From assembly GCA_020348925.1 (NCBI GenBank), contig CP070758.1, forward strand, positions 4,245,003 to 4,309,002: a stretch of DNA of 64,000 bases, written 5' to 3'. The notes beneath the pieces are model-generated. The model saw only the letters and a program-made list of their open reading frames with translations, searched no databases and was not told the DNA's origin. This DNA comes from Gemmatimonadota bacterium (GTDB taxonomy: Bacteria > JBHIER01 > G020348925). Shown here one piece after another: positions 17,208 through 27,578 of this stretch (the stretch's first letter is position 1; each line of letters starts with the position of its first letter). A program made the position numbers and the translations under genes.

Positions 17208-20200
17208 ATGAAATCAAGAAAGGGAAATTCGCTGAAGATATTTGTCTGTATGATTTTTATGGTAACCTTACTCATTGCTGGTAAAACAGACGCTCAGGAT
17301 CAAAAACGAGTGATCGTTGTTTCCGGTCAGGAGGCACCTGGTACGGGTGGTGCGATTTTTTCATCGTTTTCACCTGTGGCAATAAGCAATACCGGGAGAG
17401 TCCTTTTTGAAGGTCATCTCCAATATGGTGTGGCCGGTGTAACGGTAGCAAATTCAAAAGGCTATTGGGTCGAAGAAAATAACGATATTAAGTTAATTGC
17501 CCGCGAAAAGAGCGAAGTACCCGGCCTGCAGGGACAGTTTTTTGTCGAAATTGTAGAAGTATTTATGGACTTGTCAGGTCAAATTGGAATTGAAGCAACC
17601 TATTCTCCCACAGGAGAGGAACCTGAAACTCATGGATTCTTCATGGAAGAGAATGGAACGTTGGCTTTAAAGGTGTATGACGGAATGACCATATCACCGG
17701 AATCACCGGAGATAATACTGACACGCTTCTACGAAGTGAAAGGCTTCAATATGGGAGGTGTTATATTTCGCGGTTACATCTGGAGTGATGATGATCGTTC
17801 TTACCATTATATCCTGGCCATGGTGGACCAGAATGGTTTCACTATTCTCTGCAGGCAAGGTGATCCGATGCCGTTCATGGAAGATGACTATGTGATTACA
17901 CAATATATGGGTTTTTACAACACACTGAATATGTATGGAAATACAATTGTGTGGATAAAGGGTGAACATACTACAATTTATAGAAAAGAAACCTCAGCCG
18001 TTTATCTCTGGAAAAAATCAGAAGGGTTTTCACATATAATCCACAGTTATCCAAGCAATGGTACGAGCAATTATGGCTTTCATCTAAATTCTTCGGATAA
18101 TGTATTGGCGAGTCCATTATACGGGGATACCCTTTATATGGAAAAGGACGGTACTTTTTTAAAAGTAGCAAGCAGGGGTGATGTGGCAGACGGTACCGAT
18201 AGTGCAACCTTTATAGACTTTGTAGGTAGCGTTTTGCATGATAATGATATGATATCCGTATTTGCTACAACTACGGATGATAATTTTGATTCGAATATTG
18301 AGGCTGGCATCTGGACGGGTGATGAAACAGGGCTTCAAAATGTGATCCGCACAGGAAACCTTATGGAGGATTCGGTTTCGGTTTCCTCATTAAAGGGGAT
18401 GGATGCAAATACCAGTGGGCAGGTTGCGATTTATGGAACGTCCGGGGGTCTGGGACTATTGGGTAATGACTGTATCTGGTTTGGAGACAAAAACGGCGTA
18501 AAGGTGGCAGCAAAAAAGTACGATCAGCTTGAAATTGAGCCCGGCGTTATAAAAACTATTGAATCTGTCACTCCATTAGAAGAATATATGGGTTTCTTCC
18601 GGGGGCCACGCACCGGTGCAACGGGTTGGCCGTCCACGGTCAATGATAACGGCGAGATTATTTTTCACGTAGAATTTCAAGAGGGGGAAAACGCCCTTGT
18701 TGTGGCTGTTGGGGGAGTTGGCGAGTTGGTAGTAAATTCAACCGACGATGATGTAGATAACAATCCAGGTAATGGAAAATGCGAATGCGACGGTCATTAT
18801 GTAGAGGGAAAGCCCAAATGCACGCTGCGGGCTGCTATTATGGAAGCCAATGCGAAAGAAGGGAAGGATAAGATAACTTTTGATATTCCAGGTGAAGAAG
18901 ACGTTTACTTAATTCAACCGAGTACAGCTTTACCGGAAATTACATCCCCTGTTTCTATCACCGGCTCTATGAATGAGCAGCAAAAACCGGATATATATAT
19001 CGACGGAGTTAATCTTACTGATTCTGACGGTCTACAGATAACGTTCGACGGAGAAGGGAGCAGTATCCAGAATCTCATTATCATGCATTTTGTTAATGGT
19101 ATTCATATTGATGGAGGCTGGAATAATACCGTGAGTGGTTGCTATATCGGAACCGATACTGAAGAGGGCGATGTAGCCGGCAATAACATTGGTATCATGA
19201 TCACTAACGGCAATGGGAATACTATAGGTGGTAGTTCAAGAGAGTTAGGTAATTACATATCTGGAAATGGCGGAAACGGCTTAGTTATTAGTGGAACTGG
19301 ATCCAAATTCAACAAGATATTGAATAATGTGATCGGTCCAAGAGTGAACCTGGAAGAAAATCCGGGCAATGGTGGCAATGGTATTTTTATTGAAAAAGGA
19401 GCAACCCAAAATACAGTAAAAGAGAATGTCATATCCGGGAATCTTGGACACGGGCTTTACATTTTAGGTTCGAGCAGCGACAATACCAGGGAAAATATGA
19501 TCTATAAGAATTTTATCGGAACCGATTTTGATGTGTCGGCAGATATTCCAAATGGCTTAAATGGAATACTTGTAGAGAATTCGGGAGCAAATACAATAGG
19601 TGGTACGCCCGATGGAGGAGAGATCAGCGGAAATATTATTTCAAGTAACAAAGGACATGGTATTGAGATCAAGGGAATACTTTCATCGGTTAACTCTATC
19701 AAAGGAAACAAAATAGGCAAATGCTATTCTGAGTTAGAGACTGGGGCTAATGAGGGAGATGGAATTTTTATCAACTCCGCACCAAGAAACATCGTTGGCA
19801 TTCTTGATCTAATACCAGGTGAGGGTTTGGGAAATCAAGTCAGCCTAAACATGGGTTCCGGGATCAGAATTGAAGGTGAGGACGCAACTGGAAACACGGT
19901 AGAAGGAAATCTACTGAATGGAAATGAATATGGAGTAAAGATTGTTAATGCCCCGGAAAATAGGATTGGTTATGAGTCAACAGGCCCCAATAACGTCATT
20001 AAATTAAATTTAAAAGACGGAATATATATATCCGGTTCAAATTCAATCGATAATACAATACACTATAACTATATAGGGACCGACGAAACCGGCTCGAGTA
20101 AGGAGGGTAACAACGGCAATGGAATCCATATCACTGGAGGAGCTTCTCAGTGCAAAATAAATAATAATGTTGTATCCGGAAATAAAGGGAACGGAATATA

Positions 20201-23200
20201 CATAGATGGTGATTCGGAAAACGATACCCATGGTAATTCGATCAACGATAACAAGATCGGTACAAATAAAGACGGGAATGATTCAATTCCTAATGAAAAG
20301 AGCGGTATTTACATTTCAAACTCGCATTCAAATAGAATCAGCTCGGTGGATGATGCTAATTTTCCCGGTAATATTATTTCTGGAAATAAAGAATATGGTG
20401 TATTAATCGATGGTATAATCTCTACTTTCAATCAAATTTTTAATGCATACATCGGTGCAATGGTTGATGGAACAGGCAACCTCGGTAATGAAAAAGGTGG
20501 AATCAGATTAACTGAATCTCCGGGGAATATAATTGGTATTGCCGTGGCACCTGGCTCAATTGGCGGTAACCTGATTTCCGGTAACGGCGGAAACGGAATC
20601 GTTATTGAGGAGTATTCTGATGGGAACTCTATAAACGGTAATTTGATCGGAGTAAACCGAGATGGTACAGATATATTGAAAAATGAAAAGGACGGTATTC
20701 TTTTGATAAATACAAGGGAAAATGTTATTGGAGAACTTCCTGGTAATAATGTGATCTCAGGGAATGGTGAAAACGGGATATATATTATTGGGAACGAATC
20801 CAGACAAAATATTATTGGTGGAAATATGATAGGAACTGATTCTAAAGGGGAAAAGGCCCTTGGAAATGAAGAAAATGGTATCAAATTGGATATGGCGGAT
20901 GAGAATTTGATTGGTGGAATCACGGGTATTGCCCATAATCTCATATCCGGGAACAGAAAATCAGGAATATTGTTATTGACGGATGCAAACGAGAATAATA
21001 TTGTAGGCAATTTTATTGGGACAAATCTTCCCGGTGACGATGCAATATTGGATAGTCTTGACATAATTGGCATTGAGATCAGTGATTCACGTAGAAATAA
21101 TATTGGTTTTTTTGAGGATAACAAAATAGGCAACTTAATTTCTGGAAACGATATTGGAATCTACATTTCTACTAGTCGAAGTGAAGGTGCTAATGTAATC
21201 AAACACAATTACATTGGAACAGACAAAACCTCAGATGTAAATGTCGGAAACACGTATGGAATAGTTCTCAACAGAACAAGTAAAAATATCATTGGTGGAA
21301 GCTCTGGTGAAGATCGTAATATAATATCTTTTAATAAGATGTACGGTATTTATATGAGTGAATCATCAGAGAATGTGGTAAGTGGTAATTATATAGGGAC
21401 CGATAACCTGGGAGAAAATGCCCGGGGGAATAAAGATGGGATTTTCATTCATTATAGATCAAAAAAGAACATCATAGGTGGTCCATCAGAGAGTGAGGGA
21501 AATGTAATCTCAGGAAATGATATTGGGATTAGAATCAATGGCATGCTGACTGAGTATAATAAGATCTTGGGAAACAAAATCGGGACAGACAAGAATGGCA
21601 CCTTTCCGATTCCAAATAATACTGGAATAGAGTTTTGGGAAACTTGGTATAATCAAATTGGTGGCTATGAAGAATATGATAGAAATATTATTTCAGGAAA
21701 TATTAATGAAGGTATACTTATTGAAAAATCCTACGGATCTATAATTGTCGGTAATTATATAGGAACCAATAAAAACAAAATAAATTTACAGAATACTGTT
21801 GGAATTAAAACAATAGATTTGGACTTTACAATCGGTGTGACATTTTCAGGCTTGAGTTTACAGAATTTACCAAATTTAATTGCGTATAATGAAACCGGAA
21901 TCTTCATCGAAATGAGTGAAGACCATGGCCGTGCATCAATTCTGTCGAATAATATTTTTAAAAATAATGTTGGCATTAAGATACATCAATTACACGAGCT
22001 TATACTTAATCCGGCTATAAAGTACATAAATATTTTAGGTAATCATGTTCATGATAACCAAAAAGGGTTGGTCATTAGAAGTTATAGAGCTGATGTGGAC
22101 GAATCAGAAAAAATAATCATAGAAAATAATATCTTTGAAAACAATATAAGTAACACAAGTGGCATCCATCTCGATAGTACTTACGCCGTGATTCGAGGTA
22201 ATCAGATAACGGGTGATGCCGGCAGTGCGATCTATCTTGAGAATTTCTCCAATGCAGACATCACCGATAATAACATTTACGGCAATGAAGGATTTGGTGT
22301 GAAAAACATGTCCCCTGCAGTAACAGTAACTGCCGTAAACAACTGGTGGGGCGATGACAGCGGGCCAAGTGGCGAAGGTCAGGGCATGGGTGATAAGGTC
22401 AGTACAGGGGTAGATTTTAGCAATTGGCGCACCGAGATGGTCTCACTGGTTCTCTCCACAGGTGCGGATACCGTATATATCCCACCAGGTGAAAGTGATT
22501 CGGTCTACTTTTCTGTCCGCAACTGGCAGTATCCCACCGAAACGGTAGAGGTGAATGTAACGGATGATCTGAGCTGGGTGCAGGAGCCAACTAACTTCTC
22601 GGTGACGCTTGATTCAAGTTTTGGAGGTGGTGCCGCTATTCGTCTTGCAGTTTCTGGAAACACAGAGGAAGGTACAGAAAATAGTGTCATCGTAACAGCA
22701 ATCTCGCAAACTGATCCGGGCACATTTGAAACTGATTCATTCCTTGTATTAACGTACGAACCTATCCCCACTCAAATTTTCGTAATACCAGACTCAGTTG
22801 CGCTTTCTCCAGGTGATTCGGTGCAGTTTGAGGCAATAGGAATAAATCAGTTTAATACTATTCTTGTTTTTACGCCTGTCTGGAGCGCCGCAGGAGGGAC
22901 GATAGATGAAACGGGATTGTATGCGGCCGGCTCGGAAGAAGGCGTGTATACAATTACTGCCAGACATGAAGCAGGAGGGGTAGAGGGATACGCACAAGTA
23001 TTGATTCAATGGTATGTGGGTGTCGGACCGGATGAAAATATTCTCACTCAACAACTACCAACGGAGTATCTTCTCTCTCAGAACTATCCCAATCCATTTA
23101 ATCCTGTAACTACTATTGATTACGCTCTGCCTGAAGCAGCACAGGTGAAGGTTACGATATACAACATCATAGGACAGGTCGTTGAAGTGCTTATGAATTC

Positions 23201-23324
23201 ACATCAAGCAGCCGGTTTCCATTCTGTCCAGTGGAATGCTTCTGGTTTAGTCAGTGGAGTCTATTTCTACAGACTTGAAGCTGGTGAATTCGTGACCACA
23301 AAGAAGATGCTACTGCTAAAGTGA
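17208..23324 (+). CDS. Giant secreted right-handed beta-helix protein with T9SS sorting domain
   Basis: A 2038-residue secreted protein. Residues 1-30 are a signal peptide ending near GKTDAQ. About 30-500 is a region of anchor-type repeats (VAISNTGRVLFEGHL, STVNDNGEIIFHVEF). About 503-590 is a CSLREA-type domain (VVNSTDDDVDNN, CTLRAAIMEAN). About 617-1708 is a long parallel beta-helix of repeated units such as NLISGNGGNGIVI and NIIGGNMIGTDSKG. Two Ig-like domains follow (about 1745-1850 and 1853-1934, the second BIG2-like). The end is a T9SS domain with QNYPNPFNPVTTI and SGVYFYRLEAG, ending in K. It probably acts as a surface adhesin or polysaccharide-binding fibre. The gene is visibly richer in AT than sprA or the metabolic genes. 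AAAGGAG precedes the ATG. Confidence 0.88.
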   Translation: MKSRKGNSLKIFVCMIFMVTLLIAGKTDAQDQKRVIVVSGQEAPGTGGAIFSSFSPVAISNTGRVLFEGHLQYGVAGVTVANSKGYWVEENNDIKLIAREKSEVPGLQGQFFVEIVEVFMDLSGQIGIEATYSPTGEEPETHGFFMEENGTLALKVYDGMTISPESPEIILTRFYEVKGFNMGGVIFRGYIWSDDDRSYHYILAMVDQNGFTILCRQGDPMPFMEDDYVITQYMGFYNTLNMYGNTIVWIKGEHTTIYRKETSAVYLWKKSEGFSHIIHSYPSNGTSNYGFHLNSSDNVLASPLYGDTLYMEKDGTFLKVASRGDVADGTDSATFIDFVGSVLHDNDMISVFATTTDDNFDSNIEAGIWTGDETGLQNVIRTGNLMEDSVSVSSLKGMDANTSGQVAIYGTSGGLGLLGNDCIWFGDKNGVKVAAKKYDQLEIEPGVIKTIESVTPLEEYMGFFRGPRTGATGWPSTVNDNGEIIFHVEFQEGENALVVAVGGVGELVVNSTDDDVDNNPGNGKCECDGHYVEGKPKCTLRAAIMEANAKEGKDKITFDIPGEEDVYLIQPSTALPEITSPVSITGSMNEQQKPDIYIDGVNLTDSDGLQITFDGEGSSIQNLIIMHFVNGIHIDGGWNNTVSGCYIGTDTEEGDVAGNNIGIMITNGNGNTIGGSSRELGNYISGNGGNGLVISGTGSKFNKILNNVIGPRVNLEENPGNGGNGIFIEKGATQNTVKENVISGNLGHGLYILGSSSDNTRENMIYKNFIGTDFDVSADIPNGLNGILVENSGANTIGGTPDGGEISGNIISSNKGHGIEIKGILSSVNSIKGNKIGKCYSELETGANEGDGIFINSAPRNIVGILDLIPGEGLGNQVSLNMGSGIRIEGEDATGNTVEGNLLNGNEYGVKIVNAPENRIGYESTGPNNVIKLNLKDGIYISGSNSIDNTIHYNYIGTDETGSSKEGNNGNGIHITGGASQCKINNNVVSGNKGNGIYIDGDSENDTHGNSINDNKIGTNKDGNDSIPNEKSGIYISNSHSNRISSVDDANFPGNIISGNKEYGVLIDGIISTFNQIFNAYIGAMVDGTGNLGNEKGGIRLTESPGNIIGIAVAPGSIGGNLISGNGGNGIVIEEYSDGNSINGNLIGVNRDGTDILKNEKDGILLINTRENVIGELPGNNVISGNGENGIYIIGNESRQNIIGGNMIGTDSKGEKALGNEENGIKLDMADENLIGGITGIAHNLISGNRKSGILLLTDANENNIVGNFIGTNLPGDDAILDSLDIIGIEISDSRRNNIGFFEDNKIGNLISGNDIGIYISTSRSEGANVIKHNYIGTDKTSDVNVGNTYGIVLNRTSKNIIGGSSGEDRNIISFNKMYGIYMSESSENVVSGNYIGTDNLGENARGNKDGIFIHYRSKKNIIGGPSESEGNVISGNDIGIRINGMLTEYNKILGNKIGTDKNGTFPIPNNTGIEFWETWYNQIGGYEEYDRNIISGNINEGILIEKSYGSIIVGNYIGTNKNKINLQNTVGIKTIDLDFTIGVTFSGLSLQNLPNLIAYNETGIFIEMSEDHGRASILSNNIFKNNVGIKIHQLHELILNPAIKYINILGNHVHDNQKGLVIRSYRADVDESEKIIIENNIFENNISNTSGIHLDSTYAVIRGNQITGDAGSAIYLENFSNADITDNNIYGNEGFGVKNMSPAVTVTAVNNWWGDDSGPSGEGQGMGDKVSTGVDFSNWRTEMVSLVLSTGADTVYIPPGESDSVYFSVRNWQYPTETVEVNVTDDLSWVQEPTNFSVTLDSSFGGGAAIRLAVSGNTEEGTENSVIVTAISQTDPGTFETDSFLVLTYEPIPTQIFVIPDSVALSPGDSVQFEAIGINQFNTILVFTPVWSAAGGTIDETGLYAAGSEEGVYTITARHEAGGVEGYAQVLIQWYVGVGPDENILTQQLPTEYLLSQNYPNPFNPVTTIDYALPEAAQVKVTIYNIIGQVVEVLMNSHQAAGFHSVQWNASGLVSGVYFYRLEAGEFVTTKKMLLLK

Positions 23325-23383
23325 TTTCTGTGATTCTTGGAGAAATTTGACAACATCGTTTAAAACCCGACAGTGTATGCTCT

Positions 23384-23452
23384 CTTTGATAACACTCACT
23401 TTTGGTGGAGGATCTGAAAAAATTCTAAAAAAGTCACGAATATCAAAGACAA
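23384..23452. repeat. Intergenic repeat fragments shared with 27951-27975 and 16631-16650
   Basis: Bases 23384-23408 match 27951-27975 at 24 of 25 positions. Bases 23433-23452 match 16631-16650 at all but two positions. These look like remnants of a dispersed AT-rich element in the gaps around the secreted-protein genes. Confidence 0.45.
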
Positions 23453-23548
23453 CCTTCACTTTGAAATTTTGTGCAAGAACTAATGTTTTCCACGAGAATC
23501 ATAGAGATCACTCTCTTCTCTTGGGACTGAAGGTTTACCAAATGAGTC

Positions 23549-24919
23549 TTATTCCTGGAGTTCTGCTTCTAAAACCTCAATCCTCTCCTTCAAAGCCTCA
23601 TTCTCAGCATGTAACTCCTTGATTGCCTCAATAAGTGGAGCAACAAGTCGCCCATAGGCTACAGACATGTGCCCATCATCATCATTGGACACTGCCTCGG
23701 GAAATATCGCCTCGACCTACTGAGCGATTACCCCAATCTGCAACTCGTCAGATTTCTCTTCATCCTTCTATTTGAAATTCACACCTCGAAGAGAACTTAC
23801 TTTCTTAAGAGCATTCTCAATAGACCTAACTTCCTTTTTCAGTCGCACATCAGAGGGGGAGACATTATCACCTCGAATCGTTCCATTCACGTCAAGCTTG
23901 TATGAAGGATTAGAATATCCAATGCCAACCCTACCGCCTGAGTCGATCACGACTCTTTGTGCCGCTCCACCTATACCGAACCCTATTTTGTCATAAAAGT
24001 TGGAATACTCAATTGAAGCTCTGCAATCATTCGTGAAATTTCCAAAGTAAATCCTCGACGAAAACGAATCTCCAGATACTAACGACATATCTGTATACTC
24101 ATTCGTCTTAATCTTTAGCTTTCTTGATCCCGGATCGTCCGTTCCGATGCCAACGTCACCGGTCCCATTCTCAATAACCATATAATTGATGGTACCACTG
24201 CTTCTGAATATCAAATTATCTGAATCCTTTTGCACCCCTACAAACCAGTTTTCGGATCCATTGTTTTTGTAAACGATACCACTCCAGATTGCAGTATTCG
24301 ATCTATCGATTTCTATGCCACCACCAGTATTTGAATGACGGATATCTAAATTTCTATCTGGACTCGTTGTTCCTATACCGACATTTCCGTTATGGTTCAC
24401 GTAGACTGCATCCGTTGGATCACCATCGACAGCATCGAGGGAGTGTCCGTCTCCACCGCTCGCAGCCGTGTCATCCGTTCCATCAGCAAAGCCTTCGGGT
24501 ACATCGGCCATATTGTTCCAGCTCACCCGATAAGCCGAGTCTGCGACGGCGGCCCGAAAGGCCGTCGGCACACTGACGAGACGGTATCTCGGTGAGAGTT
24601 CATCGTCTCCAGCGACCTGCATACCCAACCAATAATCACCGTCGAAGTCCAGATCAATGGGATTTATCAATCCCAAGTTGACGTTGTACAGTCCTTCATG
24701 ACAGTCAACATGAATTGTCTCCGTCCATAGAAGTGTACCGTCTTCTTCCGCATCGTAAATACGAAAGGTGACTTCATATTGACCGGTCAACGTATTGCCA
24801 TCACTGTCATACAGCTTGCCCTGAAAGTTGATGAGTTGAGGCACATCAGCAGAAGCGGCCCCTGCTGCCAGCAAAACGAGGATGGCGATTGCGCTCAGGA
24901 CAACCATTCGCCTGCTCAT
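23549..24919 (-). pseudogene. Secreted protein with C-terminal S74 intramolecular chaperone domain, interrupted by two TAG codons
   Basis: The frame starts at ATG 24919 after AAAGGAG and encodes a signal peptide (MSRRMVVLSAIAILVLLAAG), a beta-rich domain opening PQLINFQGKLYDSDGN, spaced repeats of NVGIGTTSPDRNLDI type, and the start of a peptidase S74 autocleaving chaperone domain (SDVRLKKEVRSIENALKKV). It stops at TAG 23768-23770. In the same frame the missing part continues as KDEEKSDELQIGVIAQ, meets a second TAG at 23717-23719, continues VEAIFPEAVSNDDDGHMSV, and ends in a coiled coil at TAA 23549-23551. The family has Trp and Glu at these two places, so each stop is one base change away. 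TAG is used as a true stop in sprA, so decay or sequencing error is likelier than recoding. Confidence 0.8.
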
Positions 24920-25081
24920 GGTTTTCTCCTTTCTTGATCAGAATAATTGATGAGTGAAAATGATAGGTAAACCAGTGTTTATTATCTTAATGTTGTCAAT
25001 TTCTGTGATCGTATGCGGAAAGAAGAGAAATCAGAAGAGAGAAGAGTTTATTGACGATTTTGAACTGATATCACCTCCTTG

Positions 25082-25100
25082 TTCACTCCACACAAGTGAA
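25082..25100. promoter_or_regulatory. Palindrome TTCACT-N7-AGTGAA, site 2
   Basis: Same arms and same 7-bp spacer as 16526-16544; pairing extends to 9-bp arms (25079-25103). It lies about 160 bp upstream of the S74-domain gene start. Confidence 0.4.
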
Positions 25101-25394
25101 CAATCAACCCTCTCCCAATCCCAAATTACTTTTTAAATGTGTCTGTCAAGATGTTTCTGTGAATTCCCGAAAACTGAAAGGTTTCACCCGAAATATTCTG
25201 CGATTTCACTCAACTCAAAATGAGGCTTTCTTACCCTAGCAGAGCTTTTTCAGAGTTTCTTGTCAACTCTTTCCCTTTAAGTGTTTGTTATCAAAAAAAA
25301 CTACACTTTCACAGATTTAATAAAATTGTTTATTTCAACCGAAATTCACGGAAATCAAAACTGAATCACTTATCACTTTTGACAACGAAGGAAT

Positions 25395-25430
25395 AAAGGC
25401 CACCCAGGATAGAACCTGGATGGCCTTTTC
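25395..25430 (-). terminator. Intrinsic terminator after the toroid-protein gene
   Basis: A long stem pairs AAGGCCATCCAGG with CCTGGGTGGCCTT around a short loop. It lies 17 bp beyond the stop codon of the minus-strand gene at 25447-27312. T runs flank both sides, so it may work in both directions. Confidence 0.7.
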
Positions 25431-25446
25431 GTACATACGCAGCGAT

Positions 25447-27312
25447 TTACTTCATGAGAACCATTCGCTTAGTAGACGTGAATTCGTTGGCTATAATCCT
25501 AAAGAAGTACACACCACTGGGTGCATCGGTGGCATTCCATCTGACAGTATAGGTACCTTTAACCTGGTGTTCATTTACAAGTGTAGCTACCTTTTGCCCG
25601 AGCAAATTGAAAACTTCTACTCTGACCTCACCTTCAATGGGAATGACATATCCGATTTCAGTCTCAGGATTGAATGGATTCGGGTAATTTTGAAAGAGAG
25701 CATAGGAACTTGGAGAGGAAGCAACTGTCTTGGCACGGCCTTTCAATCGGATAACAACACAGTCGCTGCCCTCTATCAAGCGCCCTTTGAATGTTGCACC
25801 GGTCAGAGTCAAAACCAACTCTTCACCATCCTCAATCTCTCCCAGAACTGCCACAATCTCCTGAGTATTATACTTCAGGGTTAGATCATCGAACCCATCG
25901 GGTCCCTGTGTGGAGCAACTGCACAACTCACCCTCGTAGGGTGCCGCAACATCCTCAATAGACCAGCGTAAAGGAGGGACACCTTCAAGCTTTATTGTTG
26001 CAGGATCAACAATCGTCACATCAAAATTCTCATTACCCAAGATGGCCACCGGGAGTTTCCCTTTATCCGTGTTATTAAAAGGATTGGGACACGATGTCGG
26101 CTTGATATCGACATGAACCAAGAGAGGCGGGAAAACCTTCTGCAATGTAAGGAGTGCCCAGGTAGTGGAGAGGACCGAATCACCACCAACCCAACCGTCC
26201 CAGATGTCAGGTCCCCAGGATCCATTAGCGTGTTGTGAAACCACTATGGAATCTGAAACTTCATCAAACCAGTCAAATCCACCAATTTCCTCAATCCCAA
26301 AGGCTTCCAATCCTTTCATCAAAGTGAACATAGCTTGATAGTTACCATGCCATCCCTGAGGGCCTGGCCAAGTATTGCCAGGATCAGCCCAATGACGGAC
26401 TATATAGTCGATTGCATCAAGCACCCTCTGGGTCGCCACATCGTCTCCATACCACTCCATTTCGGATAGCAAGTTACCGGTTTCGAGGATGTTTACCGTT
26501 TGATATCCGGCCGTGGTATCGTTAGGTTGAAAGTATGCCGATCCCCCATCAAACTGATCTCCATCCACATCGTTCTGGATGTAATCTATCCATAAGCCAG
26601 GATCTCCCAATTCATCCTTCACAAACTGTGGTACTGTCAAACCAAATCCATGAGGTGGAGAGGATTCAGCAAACCTTAGTCCCAGAGTTGCATACCCGGA
26701 ATTGGAATTATCGCCATTAAGGGAATTATCCGTATATCCCCAACTTCCTCTCCATATTCCGGCATCAATCTGTCCAAAAGCCAGGAAATCCACTACATCT
26801 ACAGCGACGTCATAGTAAGTCCAGCCATCTACAGGGCTATCCGGAACATCTACCACACTATCCGGGGTGTTGCTCTCGACAATAGCCATCAATGCTATAC
26901 CAGTTTCATAGGTTTCACCTCCGGAGAAGCCCACTCCTATGCCATCACCATCTGAGTCAGGATCACCTGCAGGCTGAGGAACGATCGCATGGGTGGAAGC
27001 GTTCAAGAAAAGATAATTCAATCCTCGTTGGACAAGCTCATGATAGGGATAGTTCGGATCCAAAGGGGATTCATATCCCATCAATGTGGCATGATGTTCA
27101 AATTTCTTGACAGCTAATCCTGTTTTCCCAACCTTCTGGTCGATACCCCACGATCCAAAGTCTGGTCCAGGGGTTGTTTCCTGCTTCGCCGCCAACCAGG
27201 CCAGGCCATTATTAATCGCACCCTGGATCTCGTCTTTAGTGGCTCCATCTACCACCTGTATACTCATTGAAAAGGCCACCAAAACAGCAATAACAAATAC
27301 AATCCTTTTCAT
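25447..27312 (-). CDS. Secreted alpha/alpha-toroid (terpene cyclase/prenyltransferase-fold) protein with T9SS sorting domain
   Basis: A 621-residue secreted protein. Residues 1-23 are a signal peptide (MKRIVFVIAVLVAFSMSIQV). About 25-430 has repeats like those of squalene cyclase and prenyltransferase folds: INNGLAWLAAKQ, a SWGY motif in the middle, and SQHANGSWGPDIWDG near the end. No DxDD cyclase motif is obvious, so enzymatic activity is doubtful. About 440-530 is a beta domain starting VHVDIKPTSCPNPFNN. The last 85 residues are the T9SS domain (FQNYPNPFNPETEI, SGVYFFRI), ending in K. ATG 27312 has GGAGG 5 bases before it; a longer frame open to 27444 begins with non-signal sequence and is rejected. 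Confidence 0.82.
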   Translation of the reverse strand: MKRIVFVIAVLVAFSMSIQVVDGATKDEIQGAINNGLAWLAAKQETTPGPDFGSWGIDQKVGKTGLAVKKFEHHATLMGYESPLDPNYPYHELVQRGLNYLFLNASTHAIVPQPAGDPDSDGDGIGVGFSGGETYETGIALMAIVESNTPDSVVDVPDSPVDGWTYYDVAVDVVDFLAFGQIDAGIWRGSWGYTDNSLNGDNSNSGYATLGLRFAESSPPHGFGLTVPQFVKDELGDPGLWIDYIQNDVDGDQFDGGSAYFQPNDTTAGYQTVNILETGNLLSEMEWYGDDVATQRVLDAIDYIVRHWADPGNTWPGPQGWHGNYQAMFTLMKGLEAFGIEEIGGFDWFDEVSDSIVVSQHANGSWGPDIWDGWVGGDSVLSTTWALLTLQKVFPPLLVHVDIKPTSCPNPFNNTDKGKLPVAILGNENFDVTIVDPATIKLEGVPPLRWSIEDVAAPYEGELCSCSTQGPDGFDDLTLKYNTQEIVAVLGEIEDGEELVLTLTGATFKGRLIEGSDCVVIRLKGRAKTVASSPSSYALFQNYPNPFNPETEIGYVIPIEGEVRVEVFNLLGQKVATLVNEHQVKGTYTVRWNATDAPSGVYFFRIIANEFTSTKRMVLMK

Positions 27313-27578
27313 CTTTTCCTCCAATGAGTCCCCCTTTAGACAGGACTCCATTTGTGGGGTAAGTTTAAAAATCAACATCATTCCCCATCCCTTCTTGCAC
27401 ACCCTCACTCGATTTCTCAGTTCCAGGGTAGTTCTGTTAATCATTACCTCCTTTCTTTAAAATGTTCTTATCAAAAGTGAAGTTATCGTTCGCATTCCAT
27501 CACCTCCTTTTCGACCTGGAACTGTTACGATATGATTATTGAAGAGATCAATTGATATCAACCAATTAATTCGCAAAT

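Larger units (their letters stand above)
24920..25446. other. Gap of about 530 bp between two minus-strand secreted-protein genes
   Basis: AT-rich, with no gene I can support. A 57-60-codon plus-strand ORF near 24954-25136 starts with a lipoprotein-like hydrophobic stretch but has no ribosome site and ends abruptly. The region contains the palindrome at 25082-25100 and the terminator at 25395-25430. Confidence 0.5.

Noticed and set aside
19060-22330. Regular repeats in the giant secreted gene as a possible CRISPR array
   Set aside because: They are diverged coding repeats of a beta-helix, without constant repeats and unique spacers.
23549-24919. Amber codon recoding (for example pyrrolysine) in the S74 gene
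   Set aside because: TAG ends sprA and the second array gene as an ordinary stop, and the family has Trp and Glu at these sites; decay or base error is simpler.
24954-25136. 60-codon plus-strand frame starting with a lipoprotein-like segment
   Set aside because: No ribosome site, GTG start, no family resemblance, and an unstructured end. I left it as part of the gap.
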